Assembly: GCA_013178095.1 (NCBI GenBank)
Contig: JABLXK010000007.1
Coordinates: 1 to 64,000, forward strand
Direction: 5' to 3'
Length of the DNA: 64,000 nucleotides
Source of the DNA: Anaerolineae bacterium
GTDB taxonomy: Bacteria > Chloroflexota > Anaerolineae > Anaerolineales > Anaerolineaceae
Shown here: positions 26,411 to 35,430 of the stretch, piece after piece
Layout: each line of letters opens with the position of its first letter
Numbering within the stretch: the stretch's first letter is position 1
The notes under the pieces: model-generated
What the model was told of the DNA's origin: nothing
The model's input: the letters and a program-made list of their open reading frames with translations, nothing else
Database searches by the model: none
Position numbers and translations under genes: made by a program

Positions 26411-27061
26411 TTATTTTTTCGGTTGATAAGCTCCATCCGGATTGATTCCCAGTGAGCCTGCGTCGAATGAGCGCTGATCGATTGGGTTCAGCCGGGCCAC
26501 CTGGGCAGGCGTGATCAGGGGAATCAGTTTCAATGTTTTTAAATAACTTTCCACCCAATCCACACCACCAGAAGAGAACATCCAGTTATGTCTGTCAAAA
26601 CGGCTCAAGTGGACTGGCCGCGTGTAATAGCGTAGCGTTCGCAGGCCATTCACATTAAAGAAATCTTCGAAGTACGAGATGACCAGTTCGCGCAGGTTGC
26701 GGTAAACCGGTTCACGGAAACGCAATCCACTGTAGTTGGATTTAGCCACCGCCCCCCAGCAGCCATCGATCCGGTACAAGGCCAACACGTGATCATCATC
26801 CATACCGGGATCAGGCTGCAAGTCGATAATCAACGGTGGAAAGCCGATGCGCCTCAGCGCAGTCACGGCAAACAAGCCGCCATCCAGACAGTGCGCTTCG
26901 CGCTGACGATAGACCTCGAGCGGAGAGCGGTTTTCGCTGCCCGAGGGGTAGCGGGTTTGGTCCAAAAACGCCTGGATCAGGGCAGGCGTTCGTAGACTTT
27001 CGAAGAACTCTTTTTCTGCTTTGGACAGGTGATTTTCAAGGCGCTGAAGTGCAGTTTCCAT
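26411..27061 (-). CDS. Transglutaminase-like fold protein of unknown function
   Basis: A 216-residue cytoplasmic protein without signal peptide. A cysteine in the motif EAHCLDGGLFAVTALRRIG near residue 75, a histidine in DDDHVLALYR near 108 and a downstream hydrophilic residue in GCWGAVAKSNYSGL give the spacing of a transglutaminase/cysteine-peptidase core. The C-terminal third is lineage specific. I do not recognise a named family. It lies directly upstream of the LOG gene. A catalytic Cys-His pair is probable but the reaction is unknown. Confidence 0.6.
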   Translation of the reverse strand: METALQRLENHLSKAEKEFFESLRTPALIQAFLDQTRYPSGSENRSPLEVYRQREAHCLDGGLFAVTALRRIGFPPLIIDLQPDPGMDDDHVLALYRIDGCWGAVAKSNYSGLRFREPVYRNLRELVISYFEDFFNVNGLRTLRYYTRPVHLSRFDRHNWMFSSGGVDWVESYLKTLKLIPLITPAQVARLNPIDQRSFDAGSLGINPDGAYQPKK

Positions 27062-27140
27062 TTTTCATCTATTTCCGACAGGAATTCAATGATTGAATCT
27101 TACCATTGCTGTACCTACGGCGCTACGAAAACTTTGCTTA

Positions 27141-27392
27141 TTAATCTTCGACTCTCTCGACCACGATCGAGCCGCTGCCCAATAGAGCGGCGATCGCCCC
27201 AATGGCCGCCAATTGCGGCGCAAGCAGCGCGCCCACTACACCGAAGGTGAGCGGGATATCGATCAGCGTGCGTCCTTCCTGGTTGCGGATGAGGATGCGG
27301 CGGATATTGCCGGCATGCACCAATTCTTTTATCTTCTCCAGCAATTCTTCCCCATTGACCTGAAATTCTTCGGTGTACGTTCTTTCAGGCAT
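27141..27392 (-). CDS. DUF4342 domain protein
   Basis: An 83-residue protein with a charged N-terminal helix (EEFQVNGEELLEKIKELVHAGNIRRILIRNQEG) and a C-terminal hydrophobic hairpin (LTFGVVGALLAPQLAAIGAIAALL), matching DUF4342. In other proteins this domain follows a UBA-like helix; here it stands alone. Probably membrane associated. AGGAGAAAAC precedes the ATG, and the gene lies 19 bp downstream of the B3/B4-domain gene. Confidence 0.85.
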   Translation of the reverse strand: MPERTYTEEFQVNGEELLEKIKELVHAGNIRRILIRNQEGRTLIDIPLTFGVVGALLAPQLAAIGAIAALLGSGSIVVERVED

Positions 27393-27411
27393 GTTTTCTC
27401 CTATTCTTTAA

Positions 27412-28131
27412 TTAATCAATTCGCAGGGTGATGGTCGGGTTGTCTTTTGTCAGGTACTGGCAGGATAATTCGCCACCGCAGAACTTCTTGATCAGCTCCA
27501 TCAACTCACCGCTGACCTGTTCAACCTCTGCAAGCGTGACAGGCGGCAGCCCATCCACATTGAACTCAATGACTTTTGTTGCGGGCAAAGTCATGGAGTG
27601 ATTGGCCTGGCGCCAGCTCCAGCGGCGGGTGAGCACCGTATCGCCTTCTACGAATACAAATTCATCAGGGTCCGGATGTTCATGATCTTGCGTGCCGAAG
27701 GGCACGAAATCCTCGCTGCCCCTGGCCGGGCGCAACGCGATATCGCCGGTGACATCATCAAACGCGTGCCCGCCAGTAGGGATCAGGTACCGCAGAGAAA
27801 TGATGTTGCCGATATCCACCAAAGCGTTGATGGCCGGCAATTCGTTGCCGCGAAGCACACGCCGCGACATAGCTTCGATGGAAGAGCGGTATTCACTGGG
27901 TTTAATACCAAGCGCGCGGAATGCTTCGCGCCAGGAATTGATCCTGGGTTCGGTGGCAATATCGTCAACATTCAGGCGCTGTTGAAGCGATTTTTCCTCG
28001 CTGCGCATCAACTGCACCAACTCAGAAGACGACTCGCCATTTTTAACGCCCACTGCCAGGACAACTCCGCGTACATAGGCCGGGAATTTTTCGAAAACTT
28101 CGGGTGAAATGGAGTATTGAATGGTTTTCAT
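27412..28131 (-). CDS. B3/B4 tRNA-binding-domain protein
   Basis: A 239-residue stand-alone B3/4 domain like that of the phenylalanyl-tRNA synthetase beta subunit. Conserved blocks include SWREAFRALGIKPSEYRSSIEAM near 68-90, LPAINALVDIGNIISLRYLIPTGGHAFDD near 98-127 and the VVLAVGVKNG strand near 23-33. Stand-alone versions are proposed to edit misacylated tRNA or bind free amino acids; none is proven for this branch. The ATG overlaps the stop of the upstream GGDEF gene by 4 nt (ATGA) with AGGATAAACC before it, so the genes are translationally coupled. Confidence 0.85.
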   Translation of the reverse strand: MKTIQYSISPEVFEKFPAYVRGVVLAVGVKNGESSSELVQLMRSEEKSLQQRLNVDDIATEPRINSWREAFRALGIKPSEYRSSIEAMSRRVLRGNELPAINALVDIGNIISLRYLIPTGGHAFDDVTGDIALRPARGSEDFVPFGTQDHEHPDPDEFVFVEGDTVLTRRWSWRQANHSMTLPATKVIEFNVDGLPPVTLAEVEQVSGELMELIKKFCGGELSCQYLTKDNPTITLRID

Positions 28132-29717
28132 GGTTTATCCTGTTTCTTTGAATTATTTTTTAACTGAATTTGCTTGGCTTGTTTCATGGCGTACATCAAG
28201 CGATCGGCTTTATCCAGATCGGAATCCAGCGAGTGCTCCAGTTTCTCGATCCCGTAAGAAACGCTGAGATTGTCGGAGCGCGTTGCTTCTTCAAGATCGC
28301 GCCTGATGCGCAATGCAACCTGTTCGGCATCGGGAATATGGATACCGCTGAGCAGCACCAGGAATTCATCCCCCCCGTAACGCACCACCAAGTCCTCATG
28401 CCGCAGGTTCTTTTTAATAATCTCGGTGAATTTTATCAGGATCAGATCGCCTTGTTGATGCCCATGCTTGTCGTTGTAGGCTTTGAAATTATCCAAATCC
28501 ATCAGGATCAGGACGTCATATTGCTCCGAGGCAGCTTTTCCGAGGATGTTGCGGTTATACGCGGTAGTCAGCGTATCCATGACGATCCTTTTTTCCAGAT
28601 CCTGTTTTTCCGCATAAATCCGATTGAAATCCAGCAAAAGATTGACGCCAAAAACTGCTGTGCTTAATAAAACGATCGTCTGCATCACAAAAGGACCGGT
28701 AAAGCCGAAAAAGAGATTTGCCAGCACCTGCAAAATGCTTAACGATAACCAGACCGCCAGGAAAATCATCCAATTTCTGACCCTGGATTTATTCACAAGG
28801 TAATAAATTGAAATAATCACATTCAACAGCAGAATGACGTTGAGGGCTGCAATGAGGTCATTGAACTTGGTCATGTCTCTCAGAAAGATGATCAGTAAAA
28901 CCGAGAGCAGTGTAGGTATGGCGATGGATTTACTGATGACAAGTTTCTGGCGGCAGTATTTTTCCATGCCTGCCAGGAAAGCGAAGCTGGCCAAATACCC
29001 GGCGCTGATCAGAATTTTTTTGAAAGCAAAATAAAAAGACAGGCTGTCAAGAGAGACGCTATATGCGAAGTCGTAACTTTCGACCGCGGCCAAAACAGCC
29101 GCCCATCCCATCCACATTTCCACGCTCCAGCGCCTCTTTTGCATCATGGAAAGAAAGATGAGGATAAAACCGATTAATAGTGAAGCACCGATCGCGATCA
29201 GAAGAAAATCGTTGTAGACCAGATTGGCCAAGGCAACTCTGCGCCGGGCGGATTTCATATCCATGATGTAAGGCGAATTGGAAATATCGATCGGGTACGA
29301 CGCGCTGGACAGGTAAATGTCCAGATTTTTTTCCATTACAGTCGCGTCGTCATCCGGAAGCGCGATCAGGAATGTCTGATTCCAGATATTCGCGGTAGGT
29401 TGAGCGGGATCGCCGACAGAGAAGATTACATCCCCATCCAAGCGAACTTCAAGCGCCTGACCATCCAAACGCGCCAGCACCAACCCTTCGCCGGATTCAT
29501 ATTGAATCTTTCGAGAGAATTTAAAAGTCGATAATTCAGCAATCGATTCGCGAAACGGCAATTCAATCTCGGTTTGACGGCCGTTCTCTGTCAACACCCA
29601 GCCATCGTCCAATACCTGCCCGGCGGGTTTGATCAGACCGGTAAGCAGGAAATAGAATAACGCAAAGGAAATGATTGCGCCGACAGCATAAGCAAGTCGA
29701 TGGAAAACAGGTTTCAT
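28128..29717 (-). CDS. Membrane GGDEF diguanylate cyclase with extracytoplasmic sensor region
   Basis: About 529 residues from ATG 29717. A first membrane helix (AVGAIISFALFYFLLTGL) is followed by an extracytoplasmic beta-rich domain (about 35-170) that resembles the 7TMR-DISM extracellular sensor with its jelly-roll strands. About seven further helices (about 180-370) and a GGDEF domain end the protein. The catalytic loop is VRYGGDEFLVLLSG with RxxD (RHED) five residues before it. The sensor type suggests carbohydrate or other small-ligand sensing outside the cell. It is the first gene of an operon with the B3/B4 and DUF4342 genes. Confidence 0.87.
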   Translation of the reverse strand: MKPVFHRLAYAVGAIISFALFYFLLTGLIKPAGQVLDDGWVLTENGRQTEIELPFRESIAELSTFKFSRKIQYESGEGLVLARLDGQALEVRLDGDVIFSVGDPAQPTANIWNQTFLIALPDDDATVMEKNLDIYLSSASYPIDISNSPYIMDMKSARRRVALANLVYNDFLLIAIGASLLIGFILIFLSMMQKRRWSVEMWMGWAAVLAAVESYDFAYSVSLDSLSFYFAFKKILISAGYLASFAFLAGMEKYCRQKLVISKSIAIPTLLSVLLIIFLRDMTKFNDLIAALNVILLLNVIISIYYLVNKSRVRNWMIFLAVWLSLSILQVLANLFFGFTGPFVMQTIVLLSTAVFGVNLLLDFNRIYAEKQDLEKRIVMDTLTTAYNRNILGKAASEQYDVLILMDLDNFKAYNDKHGHQQGDLILIKFTEIIKKNLRHEDLVVRYGGDEFLVLLSGIHIPDAEQVALRIRRDLEEATRSDNLSVSYGIEKLEHSLDSDLDKADRLMYAMKQAKQIQLKNNSKKQDKP

Positions 29718-29843
29718 GATACGATCGTTTCTTGTAAAAAAAGGGCGGCCAGCCAATTATAAATAATACAATCAAATTGGACAGGGTCATTTATGCCATT
29801 GTTCAAGCAAAATGACGTTAACCCTGCATCCATTATAAATGGT

Positions 29844-30347
29844 TCAGTCCAAATCGATAAAGCTCTTCAGTGCGCCCAAAGAAATCACATCACTGATACG
29901 TTCCACAAAACGGATATTTTCCTCACTGCCGCTGGCCAGTGCGTCCCGCAGCAGGATGGGGTTGAGGTCCAGGTCCATCGCGCCGCGATAAGTTGACAGC
30001 ACGCAATATTCAGCGCAATAACCTGACAAGATGATCGGATCGGCCCCCAGGTTTCGCAGATTTTCCGCCAAACTGGTTTTGATGAAAGCGTTGCTATATT
30101 TTTTGTGAATGTGCAAGTCACCCGGGAGAATATTCAAATCATCCGGCAGATCGAAACCGATCTTGCCGGGGGTTAAATCTTCCGTTTCATCGATATGCTG
30201 GATGCTGATCACCGGCAGGCTCTTTTCCCTGAAAAGCGCAATGGCAGCATTGATATATGCCACGGCGCTTTTCAGCGATTGAATGGTTCCCACATCATCT
30301 TTGAAAAACTCTTTCTGGATATCGATCACCAAAAGGGCTGGTTTCAT
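29844..30347 (-). CDS. Isochorismatase-family cysteine hydrolase
   Basis: A 167-residue alpha/beta hydrolase of the isochorismatase-like family. The catalytic triad is visible: Asp in ALLVIDIQKEFF near residue 8, Lys in IHKKYSNAF near 85-93, and Cys in the YCAEYCVLST motif near 118-127, with the cis-peptide region ILSGY before it. Members cleave amides or vinyl ethers such as nicotinamide or N-carbamoyl compounds; the substrate here is unassigned. The start has GGAAAAAG upstream. It stands alone between a GGDEF gene and a divergent aldo/keto reductase. Confidence 0.9.
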   Translation of the reverse strand: MKPALLVIDIQKEFFKDDVGTIQSLKSAVAYINAAIALFREKSLPVISIQHIDETEDLTPGKIGFDLPDDLNILPGDLHIHKKYSNAFIKTSLAENLRNLGADPIILSGYCAEYCVLSTYRGAMDLDLNPILLRDALASGSEENIRFVERISDVISLGALKSFIDLD

Positions 30348-30426
30348 CTTTTTCCAATCCTCCTTTACAATTATATTTTAGAAAGAAACAAGCATTGTTA
30401 TCCATATCACAACAACCGGAGCATTC

Positions 30427-31482
30427 ATGAACTTCGATAAACCAAGACCAGAGTTTTATAAAGCACCTCTCGACATTTTCCAGTTCAACGGCATGCCTTA
30501 CATGCAGTTGGGAAAATCAGGCTTGTGGGTACCCAGGGTTGGATTGGGGACGTGGAAATTCGGGCGGCCGGAAAGCGGGGATGAAGCGCGGGTTGACCAG
30601 GAAACCGGCTTAAGAATCTTCGACCGCGCGCTGGAGCTGGGCGTGACCTTTTGGGATACCGCTCCGCGGTACAACAACGCCTCCGGGAACTCGGAGCGGG
30701 TGATCGGCGCGTGGTTCAAAGCCAACCCCGACCAGCGGCGCAACATTGTGATCGCCACCAAATTGTACGGCGGCATGGACGGATTGACGCCCAATCATTG
30801 CCGCCTGACGCGCGGCAACATCAAAGAATCGGTTTACGCGTCACTTGAAAGAATGCAGATCGACACCATCGACCTGCTGTATTTTCATCATTATGATGCT
30901 TACACGCCGGTTGATGAAAGCCTCAGCGCGGTGGAAGACCTGGTGCGGGCCGACCTGGTGCGCTATCTGGGTGTATCCAATTTCACCGCGGAACAATTAC
31001 ATCAACACCGGGAACTGGAATCAGCGTTCGGCTCGCGCTGCCGGATCATCGCCGTCCAGAACCAATTCGACGTGCTGCGCGGAGAACACCCGGATTATCC
31101 AGGCGTGCGTAAACTGACGCAAGAGATGGGAGCGGCTTTTATTGCCTACAGCCCCCTGGCGGAAGGGTTCTTAACCGACCGCTACCTCGATTTGAGCGCA
31201 GTTTCCAAAGGCGATCGCATTTACGACCAGGGCATGCTGACCAACCTGGCCACGCCGGCCAACCATGCCAGCTTGCGCGCGCTGGCGGAATTGGCGCGCA
31301 AATGGGAGTTAAGCCTCAGCCAGCTTGTGCTGGCATTCACGCTCAGCCTGCCGGGCATGGGCCCGGTCATTCCCGGCGCGTCTTCGGTCGCTCAACTGGA
31401 ATCCAACGCGAAAGCGGGCAGCGTGACTTTTACATCCTCACAAATCAACGAGATAAAAGCCATCCTGACACCAGCGCCTTAG
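30427..31482 (+). CDS. Aldo/keto reductase (aldose dehydrogenase-like)
   Basis: A 351-residue NADPH-dependent TIM-barrel oxidoreductase. The catalytic tetrad positions are seen as Asp and Tyr in FWDTAPRYNNASGNSE near 78-93, Lys in IVIATKLYGG near 110-119 and His in LLYFHHYDAY near 153-162. Cofactor-binding residues occur in the C-terminal IPGASSVAQLESN near 325-338. It resembles the D-threo-aldose / L-galactose dehydrogenase branch more than the classical aldose reductases. GGAGCATTC precedes the ATG. The convergent neighbour at 31541 is another AKR of a different branch, so the two are not recent duplicates. Confidence 0.88.
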   Translation: MNFDKPRPEFYKAPLDIFQFNGMPYMQLGKSGLWVPRVGLGTWKFGRPESGDEARVDQETGLRIFDRALELGVTFWDTAPRYNNASGNSERVIGAWFKANPDQRRNIVIATKLYGGMDGLTPNHCRLTRGNIKESVYASLERMQIDTIDLLYFHHYDAYTPVDESLSAVEDLVRADLVRYLGVSNFTAEQLHQHRELESAFGSRCRIIAVQNQFDVLRGEHPDYPGVRKLTQEMGAAFIAYSPLAEGFLTDRYLDLSAVSKGDRIYDQGMLTNLATPANHASLRALAELARKWELSLSQLVLAFTLSLPGMGPVIPGASSVAQLESNAKAGSVTFTSSQINEIKAILTPAP

Positions 31483-31490
31483 GAAGCAAA

Positions 31491-31524
31491 AAGTGCTTTG
31501 GAAAACCAAAGCACTTTTTTTCTT
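31491..31524. terminator. Bidirectional terminator between two aldo/keto reductase genes
   Basis: An 11-bp perfect stem (AAGTGCTTTGG / CCAAAGCACTT) with an AAAA loop is followed by TTTTTTCTTTTC on the plus strand. The minus side has TTTTGC, giving weaker termination for the convergent gene. Confidence 0.92.
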
Positions 31525-31540
31525 TTCGGCTCAATCCTGT

Positions 31541-32503
31541 TTAGCCTTCCAGCACAATCCGGATTGATTCCATCACATCCGGCGTCATCTGCGCGACCAC
31601 TTCCATGGCTTTCATGTTCTCTTTGACTTGCTCCAGTTTACTGGCGCCGGTGATGACCGTGCTGACGTTGGGATTTTTCAGAATCCAGGCAATCGCCATT
31701 TGCGCCAGCGGCACGCCCAGCTCATCCGCCACTTTCTGCAGACGAGTCACTTTTTCCATCTTCGCTGTATCAGCCACCCTGTCCTTGAGCCACTCATAAC
31801 CGGGCAGCGTGGCGCGCGTCCCCGCAGGAATGCCCTGGTTGTATTTACCGGTCAGCAGGCCGGATGCCAGCGGGCTCCAGGTGGTGCTGCCGTAGCCGTA
31901 GTCCTTGAAGAGGCGCGCGTATTCCACCTCGAAACGTTCGCGGTGAAGCAGGTTGTATTGCGGCTGCTCCATGAGCGGTTTGTGCAGATGATGGCGCTCG
32001 GCAATTTCGATAGCCGCCAGGATATCGGCCGCCGGCCATTCGGAGGTGCCCCAGTAAAAAGCCTTGCCGGATTCGACTATGTTGTGCATCGCCCAAACCG
32101 TTTCGCCAATGGGAGTATTGGGATCCGGGCGGTGGCAGTAAACCAAGTCGACGTGGTCAAGGCCGAATCGCTTTAGAGAGCCGTCAATAGCTTCCAAAAG
32201 GTATTTCCGATTGAGCGTATCCTTCTCATTAATGCCTTCGTTGACACCCCAGAAAAACTTGGTCGAGATCAGGTAGCTGGAGCGCCGCCAACCCAATTTC
32301 TTAAGCGCCGCGCCCATGATCTCTTCAGATTTGCCTTTGGCATATGCCTCGGCGTTATCAAAAAAGTTGACACCCGCGTCATAGGCGGCCGCCATCATGT
32401 TGACCGCATCCGCGACATTCACCTGGTTGTGAAAAGTGACCCAGGATCCCAGGGAGAGGGCGCTGACCCGAATTCCGGAACGCCCCAAATAACGATATTC
32501 CAT
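31541..32503 (-). CDS. Aldo/keto reductase, potassium-channel beta-subunit type
   Basis: A 320-residue AKR of the Kv-beta/YghZ branch. It opens with [19 protein letters not shown] and carries the catalytic Asp and Tyr in [15 protein letters not shown] near 47-61, Lys in LISTKFFWG near 78-86 and His in [14 protein letters not shown] near 118-131, with cofactor-binding [13 protein letters not shown] near the C terminus. In bacteria such proteins reduce aldehydes such as methylglyoxal or sugar derivatives. A very good ribosome binding site (AGGAGGTATC) precedes the ATG. The cyclophilin gene lies upstream on the same strand behind its own terminator, so this is a separate unit. Confidence 0.9.
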   Translation of the reverse strand: MEYRYLGRSGIRVSALSLGSWVTFHNQVNVADAVNMMAAAYDAGVNFFDNAEAYAKGKSEEIMGAALKKLGWRRSSYLISTKFFWGVNEGINEKDTLNRKYLLEAIDGSLKRFGLDHVDLVYCHRPDPNTPIGETVWAMHNIVESGKAFYWGTSEWPAADILAAIEIAERHHLHKPLMEQPQYNLLHRERFEVEYARLFKDYGYGSTTWSPLASGLLTGKYNQGIPAGTRATLPGYEWLKDRVADTAKMEKVTRLQKVADELGVPLAQMAIAWILKNPNVSTVITGASKLEQVKENMKAMEVVAQMTPDVMESIRIVLEG

Positions 32504-32583
32504 ATTAAAGATACCTCCTGTTTTACCGCAATTATTTCATTATTTATACTCACTCAAAAGGCGGAAAAATCTTTAAGTTCTAT

Positions 32584-32615
32584 AAGAAAAAGCCCGAGGG
32601 TGATACTATCGGGCT
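32584..32615 (-). terminator. Terminator after the cyclophilin gene
   Basis: Stem AGCCCGA / TCGGGCT (7 bp, 11-nt loop) followed on the minus strand by TTTTTC, 20 bp past the stop. Confidence 0.85.
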
Positions 32616-32634
32616 TGGCATTCAGGCGAATCGA

Positions 32635-33180
32635 TCAGGCTGCACTGATCTCAGATTCTTCGATAAGGATAGATTTGATCGCGTCGCCGGGGAAATCAGG
32701 ATTGCGGCTTGGGTCGCGGCGCTTGATGTTGTTGACCACCGGCATGCCTTTGACCACCTGTCCGAAAATGGTGTAACCGCCGTTCAGGTGTGGGGTAGGC
32801 GCAAAAGTGATGAAAAACTGGCTGCCGTTGGTATCGCGTCCGGCGTTAGCCATGGCCACAATCCCGGCGCGGTCGAACTCCAGATCCGAATCCTCATTCT
32901 CGAATTGGTAGCCGGGACCGCCGCGGCCGGTGCCGGTGGGGTCGCCGCCCTGCGCCATGAAACCTTCCAGGACACGGTGAAAGGTCACGCCGTCAAAATA
33001 GCCTTCCCGCGCCAGGAAAACAAAACTATTGACCGTGATGGGGGCTTTATCGGCATATAAATTGATCAGAAATTCCTCGCCCTTTTCCATTTTCACAACA
33101 GCCGTGTACTGCTTTTGGGGGTCAATGGTCATTGGGGGAACGGAAGCGTATTGCTTCTTCTCATTGCTTGTGGTATCCAT
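32635..33180 (-). CDS. Peptidyl-prolyl cis-trans isomerase, cyclophilin type
   Basis: A 181-residue cyclophilin. The active-site arginine lies in VTFHRVLEGFMAQGGDPTGTG near 74-94, and the phenylalanine/glutamine positions in NGSQFFITFAPTPHLNGGYTIFG near 127-149. No signal peptide is seen, so the enzyme is cytoplasmic and accelerates proline isomerisation in protein folding. The first 25 residues (to TIDPQKQYTAVVKMEKGEE) are a short extension typical of Chloroflexota and Firmicutes versions. Start codon assignment rests on the open frame; no strong ribosome binding site is visible. Confidence 0.95.
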   Translation of the reverse strand: MDTTSNEKKQYASVPPMTIDPQKQYTAVVKMEKGEEFLINLYADKAPITVNSFVFLAREGYFDGVTFHRVLEGFMAQGGDPTGTGRGGPGYQFENEDSDLEFDRAGIVAMANAGRDTNGSQFFITFAPTPHLNGGYTIFGQVVKGMPVVNNIKRRDPSRNPDFPGDAIKSILIEESEISAA

Positions 33181-33468
33181 TTTTAATACTGCTTTCTTTT
33201 ATTATTTGAGGTTCAAGGTTAATTGGCTGATTATACCCGCTTCACGATTTTTTGAGAGCCGGTTGCGGGCAAACCGATTACGTTATTTTATCAAAACCGG
33301 AAGTCTGCTCTTCCATTTATCAGGACACATGTAAATTATTTATTAATTTCGCTCCTTTCAGGTGAAAATTTCAGCCGTTGCAAAGCAACTGTCGTACAAT
33401 AAAAAAACTTGGAACCAGTCAAAGTGTTCATCGTTTGAGTAAAATGCCGGCATTAAAAGGATATGAAT

Positions 33469-34326
33469 ATGGGTAAAGAAATTGCGCTGGTAACCGACAG
33501 CACGTGCGATATTCCCCCTGAATGGCGCGAACAGTACGATATCAGCGTAGTGCCGTCAATCATTATTTTCGGCGAGAAACAATACGTCGATGGCGTCGAA
33601 ATGACCGCAGCGGAATTCTACCAGCAGCTGCCCAGAGAAAGAGTCCATCCCAGCACCTCTCATCCCGCGCCGGCCGCATTTGTGCAAGCCTATCTGGAAG
33701 CGATCAAAAAGGGCGCCAAGCAGATCCTGACCATCGTGGTTGCGGCTGCCATGAGCGGCACCATGGCTGCCGCGCAGGAAGCCGCCAAACTGGTGAAAAT
33801 CCCGGTGCATATCATCGATAGCTGCAGCAATTCCATGGGATTAGGCTGGCAGGTGATCGCCGCGGCGCGCGCCCGCGAGAACGGCGGCGTATTGGCGGAC
33901 ATGATCGCCGCCGCGGAAAAGGTGCGCGAAAAAATGGTGTATTTCGTCTCCCTCAACACGCTGGAATACCTGTCCAAGGGCGGCCGCATCGGAGACGCCA
34001 TCCGCCTGGTTGAATCCGTGCTCAGCATCAAACCGCTGGTATACGTCAAACGCGAAAATGGGACAGTGGGCGTCGGCTTGCCGGCGCGATCACGCAAATT
34101 GGCTATCGAAGGGTTGCAGCGCGAATTCTTTAAAAACGTGAATACCCGGACGCCCCTGCACATTGCCGTTTTGCACAACAACGCGCTGGAAGAAGCCAAA
34201 ATGCTCGCGCAAAAGGTTACAGAGACTTACAATCCCACTGAGTTGATTATCACCATCGTGTCGCCCATCCTGGGCGTGCATACCGGACCGCAGGCCATCG
34301 CGCTGTGCGGGTATTCCGAAGGATAA
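33469..34326 (+). CDS. DegV family protein (fatty-acid-binding)
   Basis: A 285-residue DegV/FakB-type protein. The N-terminal signature IALVTDSTCDIPPEW and the lipid-contact segment FVSLNTLEYLSKGGRIGDAIRL near 165-186 are canonical, as is HPAPAAFVQAYLEA near 66-79 (the usual STSQP-like loop reads STSHPAP). FakB proteins hold a fatty acid for the kinase FakA; no fakA gene is nearby. I start at ATG 33469 because AAGG lies 8 nt upstream; the ATG two codons earlier is too close to that site. Confidence 0.93.
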   Translation: MGKEIALVTDSTCDIPPEWREQYDISVVPSIIIFGEKQYVDGVEMTAAEFYQQLPRERVHPSTSHPAPAAFVQAYLEAIKKGAKQILTIVVAAAMSGTMAAAQEAAKLVKIPVHIIDSCSNSMGLGWQVIAAARARENGGVLADMIAAAEKVREKMVYFVSLNTLEYLSKGGRIGDAIRLVESVLSIKPLVYVKRENGTVGVGLPARSRKLAIEGLQREFFKNVNTRTPLHIAVLHNNALEEAKMLAQKVTETYNPTELIITIVSPILGVHTGPQAIALCGYSEG

Positions 34327-34382
34327 AACTTTCGCTTAGGGCATAATCCACAACATCATTCTAAAGCTTGAATCCGTTTCAC

Positions 34383-35009
34383 TTACCAGCAGTCGTGGTG
34401 GATTTTTTCAGCGACTGAAACCGGGTACTGTTCCAGCCGCCCCGCGTTTTCAGCCGGATAGCCCAACGCCAGGTAGCAGGGAACTTCATATTCAGCCGGT
34501 ACCTTGAGTATCCTGCGAATATGCTTGCGTTCCGGTTCGAAGGGAATGCGCGTCACGCCAAAGATTCCTTCAGAGGCAGCGGCGACCAGGATATTCTCGA
34601 TGCAGCACCAGATGGAAGCGAAGCTGTTCAGCGATGAAAGGCTTTCGGGATGCAGCAAGTCGCCGGAAGCGAAGAAGCAGGGCATGATTAAAACCGCTGC
34701 ATCCAGCAGCATTTGCGATTGGCGCGGGATGGCCTCAATGTAGACATTGCGCTGCGAGGGAATGGTCAGCCCCCAGCGGTTCACCGCCGCCGCGGCGCCT
34801 TTGCGGTCTTTTGGATGGCGGATTTTACCGACCAGCAGCTCGCGCTGCGCCCTATCCTGCACCAGGATATATTCCCATTGGCGCAGATGGTCGTTGGAAG
34901 GCGCCTGCAAGCCTGCCGAGAGGATCTTTTGGATAATCCCGGCAGGAATTTCTTTTTGGGCAAAATCCCGGATGGTCCTGCGACCGGCAATCGCCTGATA
35001 GACTTCCAT
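34383..35009 (-). CDS. Nitroreductase-family flavoprotein
   Basis: About 208 residues. The N terminus EVYQAIAGRRTIRDFAQKEIP contains the FMN-binding RR-x-R-F pattern, followed by LSAGLQAPSNDHLRQWEYI near 35-53. The C-terminal block GIFGVTRIPFEPERKHIRRIL and VPCYLALGYPAE gives the remaining cofactor contacts. Such enzymes reduce nitro, quinone or flavin substrates with NAD(P)H. Start at ATG 35009 leaves 10 bp to the upstream VOC gene; the frame extends 23 codons further but would overlap that gene. Co-transcription with the VOC gene is likely. Confidence 0.88.
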   Translation of the reverse strand: MEVYQAIAGRRTIRDFAQKEIPAGIIQKILSAGLQAPSNDHLRQWEYILVQDRAQRELLVGKIRHPKDRKGAAAAVNRWGLTIPSQRNVYIEAIPRQSQMLLDAAVLIMPCFFASGDLLHPESLSSLNSFASIWCCIENILVAAASEGIFGVTRIPFEPERKHIRRILKVPAEYEVPCYLALGYPAENAGRLEQYPVSVAEKIHHDCW

Positions 35010-35019
35010 GCTTGCCCGC

Positions 35020-35430
35020 TTATTTCGAAATCGGCCCGGTGTATACCACTTCGAATAACAAATTATCAGGGGAAGCAAACATGACCTGGTAATACGTCTC
35101 GTCCGGACTGCCGCTGAACTCGGGGCGGTGGCGCGGAGTCTCGAACAAAGCCGGGATACCCTGATCCTTCAGATAGGCCGCGGTTTGGTCGACTTCCTGT
35201 TGGCTGCCGGCGGCGATGGCGATGTGATTGGCGCCGATACCGTCGTAGTCATTCACCACCTGCTTCAAGCCTGGCACAAACCATAATCCGCAGCCATGCT
35301 CGTCACCCACTCCCAATATGTTTTCGTCCTGATACAACAGCGACCATCCCAGAAAATCAAACAGAGCTTTATAGAACGCCTGATTTTTAGGGTTGACATT
35401 CACCTGTAAATGACCGATTTTCGTTTTCAT
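35020..35430 (-). CDS. VOC-family (glyoxalase-like) protein
   Basis: A 136-residue protein made of two beta-alpha-beta-beta-beta modules. Possible metal ligands are His in KIGHLQVNVNP near 7, His in GANHIAIAAG near 73 and Glu in LLFEVVYTG near 128. Members include glyoxalases, dioxygenases and antibiotic-binding proteins; no substrate can be assigned. The ribosome binding site GGAGGAAAAT directly precedes the ATG. It is the first gene of a two-gene unit with the nitroreductase. Confidence 0.85.
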   Translation of the reverse strand: MKTKIGHLQVNVNPKNQAFYKALFDFLGWSLLYQDENILGVGDEHGCGLWFVPGLKQVVNDYDGIGANHIAIAAGSQQEVDQTAAYLKDQGIPALFETPRHRPEFSGSPDETYYQVMFASPDNLLFEVVYTGPISK

